From Flavobacteriaceae bacterium PS02337 (GTDB taxonomy: Bacteria > Bacteroidota > Bacteroidia > Flavobacteriales > Flavobacteriaceae), in contig JASCOE010000021.1 in the NCBI GenBank assembly GCA_029959285.1, positions 1 to 63,286 on the forward strand: a DNA stretch of 63,286 nt, read 5' to 3'. Every line of letters begins with the position of its first letter. Within the stretch, counting starts at the first letter, position 1. The position numbers and the translations under genes were made by a program. The notes beneath the pieces were generated by a model. It was not told the origin of the DNA. It did no database searches and saw only the letters and a program-made list of their open reading frames with translations. Below are positions 47,806 to 57,201 of the stretch, piece after piece.

Positions 47806-48161
47806 CAAAGGGCACGGAGTTACCTTTGCTCGTGGAATAAGACAAAAGCATACAGGGGTTTTGATAAAAGTTAAAGGGGAAGTAATTGGGATACCATGGA
47901 TTAACAGCAGTCAGGAAGAAAAGCTAAGCACCGGATGAATTCTAAAAAGAATTATCAAATTAATTCATTACAATAAATTTAAAACTTAGTTTTTTTAGCG
48001 AAAATCACGTATATCTACTTGCCCCATTTATATAACAAAATTGATATTTTTGAGAAAATTATGCAGAGGGATATGGTTTTCCGTAAAATAAGTACAAATC
48101 ATTCCCGGACCTTTGTTCCAGAATTTGTGTTGCAGTTATAATTTTTCACATTTATAAAAAC

Positions 48162-48193
48162 ATTTGCAACTGAGCAGATATAATGTTGCAAAT
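48162..48193. promoter_or_regulatory. 9-base inverted repeat upstream of the methyltransferase
   Basis: ATTTGCAAC (48162-48170) and GTTGCAAAT (48185-48193) are perfect reverse complements 14 bases apart. They lie 104 bases before the next start codon and could be an operator. Confidence 0.4.
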
Positions 48194-48296
48194 CAGCAAA
48201 TGATTGATAAACCCATAACTTTCGTCTTCAAAGTCTAAACATTTACAAGCGAGAGAAAGTTAATGACAATTCTAGACAACGCCTAAAAATATAACT

Positions 48297-49031
48297 ATGG
48301 ACGATTCAATGAAATTATATTGGGATTTGGTTTTTAATAGACAATCCAATAATGAACTTTTACGAGAACTGAACAATCCAATCCGTCAATATGAGAAAGA
48401 AATGATAGACGGGGCAATTTTAGATATCGGATGCGGACAGTCGCCGTTCCTTCTTGATTTCCTTTCAACTGACCGGGAAATTATAGCAATTGACAACGAG
48501 CAGATACAATTGGATTTCTTAAAAAAAAGAGTTGAAAGCGAAAAATCAGCTACGCTGAAAAACTGGAGTTACTTAAATCTAAATTTTCCCAAAGACGATT
48601 TGCCAGACTTAAAATATTCCTTAATTATTTTTTCCAATTTATTGCATTTTTTTACGCTCAAAGAATGTGTCGAGATTGGTAAAATTGCAGCAAATAAGTC
48701 AACTAAAGGAACATTAATATACGTTGGTGTACATTCAGTTAAATTCTACGCCAACAATCCGTCAAATTCAAATAACAATGATTATTTTAAACATTATTTT
48801 GACATCAGAGATTTAGACAAAGTTTTTCCAAATCACTTGTTTGAAAGAATATATTATGCGGATGTTGATAAAAGCGATTCACAAAGTGAAAGAGATTTAG
48901 CAGAAGAATGGCTGGACAGAGATATAGAAGCAGATGAGATTACTGATCCAATTCAAAGGGATTTAATCAAGAAAAATTATTTAAAAAACAAGAGACAATC
49001 AGACGTTATAGCTGTTTATAGAAAAAAATGA
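48297..49031 (+). CDS. Class I SAM-dependent methyltransferase
   Basis: This 244-residue methyltransferase has motif I ILDIGCGQSP, the acidic residue in IIAIDNEQIQ, and a motif-IV-like segment LIIFSNLLHFF. No DNA-methylase NPPY-type motif is present, so the substrate is more likely a small molecule or protein. The C-terminus is charged and helical (ERDLAEEWLDRDIEADE). It is the first gene of the accessory island. The start ATG follows an A-rich stretch. Confidence 0.8.
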   Translation: MDDSMKLYWDLVFNRQSNNELLRELNNPIRQYEKEMIDGAILDIGCGQSPFLLDFLSTDREIIAIDNEQIQLDFLKKRVESEKSATLKNWSYLNLNFPKDDLPDLKYSLIIFSNLLHFFTLKECVEIGKIAANKSTKGTLIYVGVHSVKFYANNPSNSNNNDYFKHYFDIRDLDKVFPNHLFERIYYADVDKSDSQSERDLAEEWLDRDIEADEITDPIQRDLIKKNYLKNKRQSDVIAVYRKK

Positions 49032-49208
49032 AATGCCACTACAAGCCGTTTAGCACAATAACTCGTTTCCTTATTTAACTTGACGTTTTTTCTTCACGAA
49101 AACTTCTATTTTTATCAGGCATTAACTAATTTGCACGTCGATACTACAGCTAACGACCTACTATAGGTAGCAAACATTTTGCAATTCGAAATTCTAACAA
49201 CCACTCTC
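49032..49208. repeat. Cassette-like spacer with inverted, attC-resembling ends
   Basis: The spacer between two plus-strand genes contains AGCCGTTTAGCAC near its left end and GCACGTC...GCTAACGAC near its right end, plus CTACTATAGGTAG. The segment GACGTTTTTTC...TTATC resembles part of the spacers at 61.1 and 63.1 kb. It fits a cassette junction, but the similarity is partial. Confidence 0.35.
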
Positions 49209-50075
49209 ATGACAATTGATTTTAAAGTAGGCACACCTAAAGAATTCAGCAGCCAAGAAATTGAAGATTTTCTTCGACTTCTTATCCAACAAAATCAGAT
49301 TAAAAATCCTTCAATCGAAAAGGTAAAAAACTGCATTATACTTTGCTCTGCTTATTTTCAGGAGGAACTTATTGGAATCGGTGCAATAAAACAAGTTTAT
49401 AAAACTCCATTTGACAAAGCAGGTGTTTCGGAATTAAAAGACAAGTACAATCATGAATTAGGATATTTATTTATAAAAGAAAATAAAGAAATAAGAGGAA
49501 AAGGAATTGCTAAGGCAATTTGTAATTACTTAATTTCTCAAGTTCCTGAAGAAAACATATTCGCAACAACCGAACAAAGCGAAGAGAATTCTATGGTATA
49601 TATACTTCAAGGTTTAAATTTTGAAAAAGTCGGAGAAACATATTCTGGAGCAAAAACAAAAAAGAAAATAGGTTTATATTTACTTGAAGGTACTAAAAGA
49701 ATTGATTTAATATTTGATGATTTACTGACACAGATAATCAAAGGAAATTTATCTCATGATGATTTAGAGAAAGGAATTCGATACGAAGAATTTCAGCAGG
49801 TTTCTGAATGGAAATTAAAATACGGCTATAAATTTAACGTCTATTCAAACGATCATCTTATTGACGGAAAAAAACATTTTCATTTTGATAATAAATCGGA
49901 AAATGTTTTTGCAAAATTAGATTTTCAATGTAATTTACTTGAAGTAAAAGGCGGTAAAAAAATCCCTGCGAACGTTTTTAAAGAACTGAAATATTTTGTA
50001 GCGAAAGAAAGCATTCAAAGTGCTTTACACAAACTTTGGAATGATCAAAATCCAAATCTAACTCATGAAAAATAA
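49209..50075 (+). CDS. GNAT acetyltransferase fused to a DUF4160-like domain
   Basis: Residues about 1-160 form a GNAT acetyltransferase with the acetyl-CoA loop EIRGKGIAKAICNYL. Residues about 170-288 form a second domain with HFHFDNKSENVFAKLDF and VKGGKKIPANVFKELKYF, reminiscent of DUF4160, a family often found in toxin-antitoxin-like pairs. I start at ATG 49209 (MTIDFKVGTP); the frame also opens with TTG at 49179. The protein could be a GNAT toxin with an in-cis control domain. That is inference. Confidence 0.65.
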   Translation: MTIDFKVGTPKEFSSQEIEDFLRLLIQQNQIKNPSIEKVKNCIILCSAYFQEELIGIGAIKQVYKTPFDKAGVSELKDKYNHELGYLFIKENKEIRGKGIAKAICNYLISQVPEENIFATTEQSEENSMVYILQGLNFEKVGETYSGAKTKKKIGLYLLEGTKRIDLIFDDLLTQIIKGNLSHDDLEKGIRYEEFQQVSEWKLKYGYKFNVYSNDHLIDGKKHFHFDNKSENVFAKLDFQCNLLEVKGGKKIPANVFKELKYFVAKESIQSALHKLWNDQNPNLTHEK

Positions 50076-50118
50076 TTTTAAACTTAATGGATTTTACGTT
50101 GAAGGTAATTTTCAAAAA

Positions 50119-50152
50119 TTTTTCAGCTATTGCATATCTTAAAGCTGAAAAA
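50119..50152. promoter_or_regulatory. 10-base inverted repeat in the hamA leader region
   Basis: TTTTTCAGCT (50119-50128) and AGCTGAAAAA (50143-50152) are exact reverse complements with a 14-base loop, 62 bases before hamA. No T-tract follows on the plus strand, so a regulatory site is more likely than a terminator. Confidence 0.45.
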
Positions 50153-50214
50153 GCATAAAAACACTTGTATCACTTTACAATCAATAAATTGATTAACCAA
50201 TTACCACACAAGCT

Positions 50215-51054
50215 ATGTCGTTACATGAAGATTTAATAGGGGCGCATCCATCTGCTCCCAATGAGTTCGCACGATGGCTGGACTGTTCTGATGTTGAGCC
50301 TACAGATCAAAGGTGCCATCGCTCCCTAACTGGTAAGATTCCTTCCAATAATGCACAGCTGGTCCAATGGCTGGCAGAGCGACTGGTCCATCACCACTAT
50401 GATCAGGTCAGGATTGACAGGTTAAAAAGGAAATACAGAGAAGCGGGATTTCCGCAATATGCAGAACAAAACAGAAACCTTCCGAGGGCAGATAGGACAA
50501 AAAAAGGAAACGCTACTGAAATACTATTGATCGAATACATAAAAAGCTGTCAGGGAAAACCTTTGTTACATGCCTTCAAACTTCGTTACAATCCCAATGT
50601 CGATCAAGCTGTAAAAGGTGACGATACCCTGCTGGTGGACATACTTACAAATAAAGCAGGAACGCAAAGTCTGAAAATATTCCTCGGAGAGGCAAAATTC
50701 AGAGGGCTGCCGGCTAAACAAGTAATAACCGATATTACTCAGTCTTTGGGAAAAGACAAACTTCCTTTGTCATTTTCCTACATGATCAGCGAACTCAGCC
50801 GAGATGCGGCCACAAAACCGACCGCAGACTTACTGGACAACTTTTTGATCAGCGAGATAAAATCAAAAGGCGATATAATCTATACAGGCCTTCTTCTGAG
50901 CAACACCGATACCCATACTACTGTGGAAAAACACCTGACCACCGATAATCCAGAACTGATATTCATATCAGCCGGCATTGACAATCCACAGGCGCTAATT
51001 GATGCGGCCTTTTTAATGGCCGAAGCAATGATTGATAATCCAGAAGCGCTATGA
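50215..51054 (+). CDS. hamA: Hachiman anti-phage protein HamA (DUF1837 nuclease)
   Basis: This 279-residue protein is the nuclease subunit of a Hachiman defence system. The DUF1837 core has a PD-(D/E)xK-type site: Asp142 in LLVDIL, then Glu159 and Lys161 in GEAKFRG. The preceding helix (GNATEILLIEYI) is also typical. HamA associates with the HamB helicase and degrades DNA when activated. Its stop overlaps the hamB start (ATGA), so the two are coupled. A 10-base inverted repeat precedes it. Confidence 0.85.
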   Translation: MSLHEDLIGAHPSAPNEFARWLDCSDVEPTDQRCHRSLTGKIPSNNAQLVQWLAERLVHHHYDQVRIDRLKRKYREAGFPQYAEQNRNLPRADRTKKGNATEILLIEYIKSCQGKPLLHAFKLRYNPNVDQAVKGDDTLLVDILTNKAGTQSLKIFLGEAKFRGLPAKQVITDITQSLGKDKLPLSFSYMISELSRDAATKPTADLLDNFLISEIKSKGDIIYTGLLLSNTDTHTTVEKHLTTDNPELIFISAGIDNPQALIDAAFLMAEAMIDNPEAL

Positions 51055-54000
51055 CAAACGAAATAATCAGGGAGAAGCTTTCCAAAATTGAAAGGGATGA
51101 AACCATTCAGAATCTTATCGCGCAAGCCAATGCGCGCTATATTTTATTAAATACCTCGGAAGACAGGGAAAACTTTCCACCCTATACCATTAACGATGAT
51201 AGCCTGAACATACTGGCGCTGTATTATCTTAATTTTGGGTGCTCATTTGCAGAAAATGAAAACTTCGCGGAAGCTATAGAACCTCTGGAAAAAGGCGCCT
51301 CACTACTAGAATTCGTACACAGTTCGGATTCTAATAAAGCCGGGACCAGTAATTATTACGGGCTGATTGCTGCACTCTCCTATTATGTAAGTTTTCAATA
51401 CTCGAAATCCTTTATACTTATCAAAAAATTTAGATCGGATTCTGTTATTGCAGGATTGATACATTTATTCCTTATGAGGGATTTTACTTCCTTGAGAAGA
51501 GAAATAAGCACCATGCTCATTGACGAGACGTACCAGGACTCCTATATTGCCGAAAACTTTGAGGAAGTTCAGGCACAACAGAAAATATATGAAATAATTA
51601 TAGCAAAAGCCCTGGATGCTTTTCTTAATTATTTTTATACTGGCAACCATGAAATGCTTCAGAAAGCAAAATTAATGCTGCGTAACCTTAAAGAAATAAC
51701 GGAACTCGAATCTGATCCTGGGATATGGTGGGTGGTGCGGTTACTGCTTCTCATCTCAGAAGGTTTCGGCCAAGCATCCCTATGGAATTGCCTTCATCCC
51801 TACTTTGATGTGGATGATGTACAGGTCAAGGGTTATATAAAATCCCTTGTCTACATGCAACCACGGGGAATTTATGAACTTTTTGTCACCCAGCGAAGAT
51901 CCATGGACAAGGTGCTACGCAATGAGAGCGGATGCATTGTCAGCATTCCTACCAGCAGCGGTAAAACCAGAATTGCCGAACTCTCTATATTAGACTGCCT
52001 TATAAAAGATCCAGACAATAAGGTCTTATACATTGCTCCTTTTCGTTCACTTGCTTTTGAGGTAGAAAATTCACTTGCACCCATTCTGGAGAATGCAGAC
52101 ATCTCGGTCTCGCACCTTTATGGCGGAAGCCTCTACAGCAAACTTGATGAAAAGGTAATCGAGGATTCCGATGTCATGATTGCCACCCCCGAAAAAGCAA
52201 AGGCTATACTTCGCGGAAACCAGGAACTCGTTGACTGCATAGCGCTTATAATCATTGATGAAGGCCATTTACTGGGACCGGAAAAAAGAAATGTCATAAA
52301 CGAAATGTTCTACGAAGAGCTTCGCTTTTATATGACCCAGAACGGCGGAAAGTTCCTGCTACTCTCAGCAGTCCTCCCTAATTCAGAAGAGCTTGCCCTA
52401 TGGCTTACAAAATCGGATCAGACCGTTTACAAGGACAAGTGGCGACCCTCTGATGAAAGGCTAGGTATACTGGAATGGAGTGGCCGTCTTGTCAATCTGA
52501 ACTGGATCAGCACAGATGAGGAAAGGGCATCATTTAACAGGCGCTTTATTGTAGCCGAGGAGTTGCCGCTTAAAAAACGGGAAAAGGTAGTTAAGACCAA
52601 TCCTGCAAATAAGAACGAAGCTGTAGCCGCTACAGCATATAAATTCAGAACATTTGGCTCCGTACTTATATTTGTCGGGCGCAAAGATTCTGTATTTGTA
52701 ATGGCAAGAGCTTACTTAAAAAGCCTAGGAAGCGGGCCAGCCGATCATGCCTGGAAAAATACGGCTGATTGGAGGGCATTTGAACTGGCATGTATGGAAA
52801 CCTACGGAGATGCCGGTAACTCCTGGCTCAATTTTGCACGTAAGGGAATACTCTGCCACAATGCCGATCTGCACTCCGATGTAAGGCTTCCTTTAGAAAG
52901 ACTTATGAGGGCAGATAAGCCTCTAGTAATAATAGCAACTTCAACCCTTGGACAGGGAGTAAATCTAGGTGTATCAACGGTTATCTTTTCAACTTTACGC
53001 CAAGCACGGTCAGAGATCTCTTCCAGAGATTTCTGGAATATCGCCGGAAGGGCCGGAAGGGCTTTTGTAGATCATGAAGGGAAAATACTTGTTGCTATGG
53101 AAACTGCCGGCAAATCACAGAGAACGGTTGCGGCTGAAGCAAGAGCCATTAGGAGAAAATATTTTGATAAGGAAAAAATCGACCACGCCAAGAGCGGCAT
53201 TATGCTGCTTATAAAGGAACTCATAGACGTTGCTGATGATAATGATATTGATTTTGACCTGCTACTGGAGCTCATTGCGGAGAACAGGACAGAGGAAATT
53301 GGCGAGCAAGCGCATGAAATTGACGCAAAATTGGATTGGATAGATGATACGCTCCTTACCCTGCAGACCCTGAATAATCCCACTGGAGAGATCGATCTTT
53401 CGTGGTCTGAATCTTTTTTTGCCGGATCCCTGGCCAGTATACAGGCTGAAAATGAAAGATCAATTTCTGCCGATCAGGTTTCAGAATTTTTAGGGGCCCG
53501 CATTAAGGGAATCATTGGAAAAGTAGGTGAAGATCGGGATACATGGAATATGATAGCCCGCTCGGGGCTGCCCTTAAATACGGACCTTATAATAGAAGAA
53601 AGACTCGATACCATTATTGGTCTGGTCCAAGGAACTTTCTTACGTGATTTTTCCAATGTTCAAACTAAAATTGATCTGCTGGCAGCCTTGGAAACTCTTC
53701 TCCAGGACCTGCCTGTACTGGTAGAAAATGGCAGTATCGTACAAAGCGCCTCAAAAGATGAGATAAGAAGCAAATGGCTCGTAGGGATTCCCCTGTCTGA
53801 AATTCTCCCATTGGAGAATGCCACTACAATTATCACCAAATTATACACTTTCAACCTTCCATGGATTTTAAACGGTATTGCTAAAAAAATGAGGGTATTG
53901 GAACTGGACGAGGAAGCGGAAAGAATAGAGGAGCTTTCCATACTTGTCGAGGCTGGACTTCCCTCACTTAAGAAGGTAAAAATATACCAGGCCGGAATAC

Positions 54001-54428
54001 GCTCACGTTCTGCCGCCGATGAACTTGGTGAACAGTTTGAAGATGATGATTGGGACAAAAGCGTCTATAGCTACAAGAGGGATCTTATTACAGGTGCCGA
54101 TGGTTACAAATTGATGGCTACTGCACATACTATAGAATGGCTTGAATTACTGGTAAGGGCTACTACCCGCAGGGACATTAAGGTTAAAAAAGTGCCGTCT
54201 TTTACTTTTGATGAAGTAAATTTGAATACTTCCACTTTAATAGCCCGACAGATAAACGGGGTCCAGTACCTGATGAGTCTGGATCTTCAGGTCATTGAAG
54301 ATGTTTCTAATAGCACAATTGATTTTACACCGGCGAACGACATACCTGGGATTGAATTTATATACAATGATTTTGATGAACTTTGGGAAATGCATGTTCA
54401 TAATCCCTATGTCCACCTAATTGACTAA
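51051..54428 (+). CDS. hamB: Hachiman anti-phage helicase HamB
   Basis: This 1125-residue superfamily 2 helicase is the sensor subunit of Hachiman. An N-terminal helical region of about 270 residues precedes Walker A PTSSGKT (Lys305). DEGH is at 403-406, motif III is LLLSAVLPNSEELA, motif V is TSTLGQGVNLG, and motif VI NIAGRAGRAF is at 663-672. A long C-terminal region of about 450 residues follows. HamB is thought to restrain HamA until it senses altered DNA. It starts inside hamA and its end touches the next gene, making a three-gene unit. Confidence 0.9.
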   Translation: MTNEIIREKLSKIERDETIQNLIAQANARYILLNTSEDRENFPPYTINDDSLNILALYYLNFGCSFAENENFAEAIEPLEKGASLLEFVHSSDSNKAGTSNYYGLIAALSYYVSFQYSKSFILIKKFRSDSVIAGLIHLFLMRDFTSLRREISTMLIDETYQDSYIAENFEEVQAQQKIYEIIIAKALDAFLNYFYTGNHEMLQKAKLMLRNLKEITELESDPGIWWVVRLLLLISEGFGQASLWNCLHPYFDVDDVQVKGYIKSLVYMQPRGIYELFVTQRRSMDKVLRNESGCIVSIPTSSGKTRIAELSILDCLIKDPDNKVLYIAPFRSLAFEVENSLAPILENADISVSHLYGGSLYSKLDEKVIEDSDVMIATPEKAKAILRGNQELVDCIALIIIDEGHLLGPEKRNVINEMFYEELRFYMTQNGGKFLLLSAVLPNSEELALWLTKSDQTVYKDKWRPSDERLGILEWSGRLVNLNWISTDEERASFNRRFIVAEELPLKKREKVVKTNPANKNEAVAATAYKFRTFGSVLIFVGRKDSVFVMARAYLKSLGSGPADHAWKNTADWRAFELACMETYGDAGNSWLNFARKGILCHNADLHSDVRLPLERLMRADKPLVIIATSTLGQGVNLGVSTVIFSTLRQARSEISSRDFWNIAGRAGRAFVDHEGKILVAMETAGKSQRTVAAEARAIRRKYFDKEKIDHAKSGIMLLIKELIDVADDNDIDFDLLLELIAENRTEEIGEQAHEIDAKLDWIDDTLLTLQTLNNPTGEIDLSWSESFFAGSLASIQAENERSISADQVSEFLGARIKGIIGKVGEDRDTWNMIARSGLPLNTDLIIEERLDTIIGLVQGTFLRDFSNVQTKIDLLAALETLLQDLPVLVENGSIVQSASKDEIRSKWLVGIPLSEILPLENATTIITKLYTFNLPWILNGIAKKMRVLELDEEAERIEELSILVEAGLPSLKKVKIYQAGIRSRSAADELGEQFEDDDWDKSVYSYKRDLITGADGYKLMATAHTIEWLELLVRATTRRDIKVKKVPSFTFDEVNLNTSTLIARQINGVQYLMSLDLQVIEDVSNSTIDFTPANDIPGIEFIYNDFDELWEMHVHNPYVHLID

Positions 54429-54447
54429 CAATTATTATAGCGTCCAA

Positions 54448-55572
54448 ATGAAAAATAGCAGCCCAGAAAAAGCAATGAAAAGCTTTAATTTTTTATTAAA
54501 AGACATTATCCCTGACGAAAATTATACTGAGCCATGGCAAGACGATGGCAATGGGACCAGATCCCTTAAAAGATTTAATATTGAACTGCCCGAGCATCTG
54601 AAAGTAAAACATCCTTTTATTATATACCTTCTATTTGTAGAGATTAAAAAATATCCGATCCTGCCCTTATTTGAAAAGGTCAAATGGGAAATTCCGATCT
54701 CCTATAAGAATCGGAGTTTTATATTAGCCCATAGAAAATTTGGATTTTCCATTTCAACCTATATCGAAAAGGACGACGACAAAAAGCTTGCCGCAGAAGT
54801 AATTACACTTATCCAAAAGGCGACACCGCTGACAGAAGGATTTGTACAGGAACTTATGAGCAAAAAAGTAAGCGTCGGAATGATTACAATTGATAATGAC
54901 TTTGTCAATATTTTGGGAAGATACTTTTTTTTCAGGCGCAAAGCATCCCAGGAGATTAAAGTAAACACCAAGAACAGGGAGGGCTTTTATTATATGCTTT
55001 CCATGATCGATGCCTACTTCAGCCTGCTTGAGCATTTGTTAGTGCTGCTTCTCCCCTTTATGAAACACGTGGATATGAAATCGATAGATCTTGAAAACTT
55101 TATTGGGTCAAACTGGAAAGTAAAATTCAATATAGTATTCGATACAAAGAATAACAGTACTTCTTTGAAACATCTGGCTAAACTCAACGAGATCAAAGAA
55201 CAGATCAGAAACCCTGCCTCACACGGAAATTTCCTAAAGAAGGGAAGCTCGTTTTATGTCCACATGGATAATCTAGGTGCAATTCCATTTACGCTTACCA
55301 AATCAAAAACAGATGCTAAATACAGTTTCGAGGATAATTCAGAAATAGCATTTAAAAATATAATTGATGAATTTGGTTCATTTGATTCCTATCTGCGGAC
55401 TGATCCCAGGACCATATATGCAATGCAATATATATTGCGGGGACTTCCTGTTTTCTATGATAAAAAGTCTGTTTCAACTTACAGTAGAAGAATGGTAAGC
55501 CAGCAATCTACTGAAAGATATATCAATGAAACAATTAGGGAGATAGAAAACCATATGAATATGGACTGGTAG
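54448..55572 (+). CDS. HEPN-motif protein in the Hachiman operon
   Basis: This protein of 374 residues carries a HEPN signature: RNPASHG with Arg254 and His259 (R-x4-H), preceded by a helix LEHLLVLLLPF. HEPN domains with this motif are often RNases in defence and toxin-antitoxin systems. The rest is unfamiliar; no membrane segment is present. I start at ATG 54448, 20 bases after the hamB stop. A TTG at 54421 would overlap hamB and add nine residues. Close coupling suggests a third Hachiman component or an added effector. Confidence 0.75.
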   Translation: MKNSSPEKAMKSFNFLLKDIIPDENYTEPWQDDGNGTRSLKRFNIELPEHLKVKHPFIIYLLFVEIKKYPILPLFEKVKWEIPISYKNRSFILAHRKFGFSISTYIEKDDDKKLAAEVITLIQKATPLTEGFVQELMSKKVSVGMITIDNDFVNILGRYFFFRRKASQEIKVNTKNREGFYYMLSMIDAYFSLLEHLLVLLLPFMKHVDMKSIDLENFIGSNWKVKFNIVFDTKNNSTSLKHLAKLNEIKEQIRNPASHGNFLKKGSSFYVHMDNLGAIPFTLTKSKTDAKYSFEDNSEIAFKNIIDEFGSFDSYLRTDPRTIYAMQYILRGLPVFYDKKSVSTYSRRMVSQQSTERYINETIREIENHMNMDW

Positions 55573-55819
55573 ACTAAAATCAACAACATAAATAATCTTT
55601 GATAAACTGTAAAACATATCTGATAAACTAAGACTGAAAAGTCATATTTAAATTTACCTATTCTCCGTCTTGTCAAAATAAAATAACCTCCAATTTATCC
55701 TGTTTCAAAAATGAAAAATTCCGACAAAACGTTATAAATAGAAAGTAGAAAAACTCTATTTTTACCGTTTGTTGTCCAAAACGGACCTAATTTACCAGAT
55801 TGAACATTAATAGAAGATT
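55573..55819. other. Spacer with CCGTTT/AAACGG inverted repeat
   Basis: This 247-base gap has no gene. It holds ACAAAACGTTAT, which resembles a cassette end, and the imperfect inverted repeat CCGTTTGTTGTCCAAAACGG (55765-55784), 36 bases before the next start. The latter is a candidate operator. Confidence 0.4.
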
Positions 55820-57061
55820 ATGCACAGTAAATACATTTTTTTAGATACGAATAACTGGATATATCTGTCAAATGGATTTGATATTTACGCTCGAAAACAC
55901 AGCGATCTTTCATTTAAGATATTTGAAATTATTAAAAAACGAGTAGAGGAAAATAGTCTTAATTTTTTGACAAACAATATTGTTCTGGATGAATGGGAAC
56001 GAAATAAATCGCAGGCATCCCTGCAAATTAAAGAACTCGAAAAAAAAATCAACGGACACAGAGGAAACCTCAAATCTATGCGTGAATTTATTTCTGATAA
56101 AAATGATTGTGTAGAATTAGAAAATTTAAGCAAGTTACTTGAGGAAAAGTATAATGAGAAAGTAAAAAAACATAAAAATCACATAGAAAATGTAGATCAT
56201 TTCTTAAAGAACAGTACAGTAATAATCCCTATTTCTGATCTCTCAAAAATAGAAGCCTCCGATTTAGCTCTTAAGAAAAAGGCCCCTTTCATTGGAGATA
56301 AGCAGAACAGCATGGCTGATGCTTTGATATTACTCAGCTCAATAGAATATATTTACGAAAATTACAGATATTCATATACTGATCTAGGAAGCATCGAAGA
56401 TACTGCTTATTTTCCTGAAACATTTTTTGTATCAAGCAATAATGGTGATTTCTGTTCTCCCAACGACCGCGAGATTATTCATCCGGATCTAGAAGTATAC
56501 TTAATGAAAACAAATACTAAATTTTTCTTTTCCTTAGGCAAGCTGATAAATTCATTAGAAGAAGAATTCTTGACTGTTGAAGAGCAGTTTGAGCTTGATC
56601 ACATTATTTATATAATGCAATGTGAGAACTGCTATCTCAATGCTCTTGAGTTCTCAGATTACTTCGAAATCTTTAATCCAAATAAGTTCTACGCAGATAA
56701 AAATCAGTATTTAATGGATTTTGACGGGCATCTCGATGATCCGCAACTTTCAGAAGCAAAATCACCTATGATAAATCTTCGGGCAGCAGAATGTACAAAT
56801 TGCTTTACGCAGTATATCGAGTGCGAGTGTGGTGAAATGACTGAAGTTACTGAAGAAAATATTATTTTTGAATGCCAAGGTAATTGTGGTCTTCATTTTA
56901 GGGCTAATGCAGATTGTAATCCAAAAGGTATAACAGTTGATGTAAATTATGAAATTGTCAAATTATATCGGTGTATAACATGCCTATTTGACTTTGAATT
57001 CATCGACAGTTCAGGAAGTTGTAATGAATGCACTGAATATAACAGCAAAATTGATGACTAG
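55820..57061 (+). CDS. PIN-like nuclease with multiple cysteine pairs
   Basis: This 413-residue protein starts with a PIN-like domain: Asp9 in FLDTNNWIYL, acidic residues in NIVLDEWE (about 56-60), Asp160 and Asp167 in GDKQNSMADALIL, and SSNNGDF (204-211). A helical coil lies between. The C-terminal region (about 265-405) holds at least 13 cysteines, mostly in pairs (CENC, CTNC, CEC, CQGNC, CITC, CNEC), suggesting zinc ribbons for RNA or protein binding. PIN domains are usually RNases. It stands alone after the Hachiman operon, with an inverted repeat upstream and two hairpins downstream. Confidence 0.72.
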   Translation: MHSKYIFLDTNNWIYLSNGFDIYARKHSDLSFKIFEIIKKRVEENSLNFLTNNIVLDEWERNKSQASLQIKELEKKINGHRGNLKSMREFISDKNDCVELENLSKLLEEKYNEKVKKHKNHIENVDHFLKNSTVIIPISDLSKIEASDLALKKKAPFIGDKQNSMADALILLSSIEYIYENYRYSYTDLGSIEDTAYFPETFFVSSNNGDFCSPNDREIIHPDLEVYLMKTNTKFFFSLGKLINSLEEEFLTVEEQFELDHIIYIMQCENCYLNALEFSDYFEIFNPNKFYADKNQYLMDFDGHLDDPQLSEAKSPMINLRAAECTNCFTQYIECECGEMTEVTEENIIFECQGNCGLHFRANADCNPKGITVDVNYEIVKLYRCITCLFDFEFIDSSGSCNECTEYNSKIDD

Positions 57062-57085
57062 AAAAGTGCTTAGATGGTTAATAAC

Positions 57086-57134
57086 TGTTCCGGATTACGG
57101 AACATTTTATGGCAGCTATAAATTAATTAGCTGC
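57086..57134 (+). terminator. Two tandem hairpins after the PIN gene
   Basis: TGTTCCG gatta CGGAACA (57086-57104) is followed by a short T-run, and GCAGCTA (57112-57118) pairs with TAGCTGC (57128-57134). The first may terminate the upstream transcript; the second may be structural. Confidence 0.5.
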
Positions 57135-57201
57135 AATTTAACCGACGAATCCAATAACTAATTAAATTTAAGTACAAAAAATAATTTAAAATAATAAACT
57201 T

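Larger units (their letters stand above)
47495..48296. other. Non-coding region before the accessory island
   Basis: About 800 bases without a convincing gene lie between the divergent ssb and methyltransferase genes. It contains a perfect 13-base inverted repeat with a long spacer (47723-47805) and a 9-base inverted repeat (48162-48193). Composition becomes clearly more AT-rich across it, which marks the junction between the conserved element and the accessory island. Confidence 0.65.
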
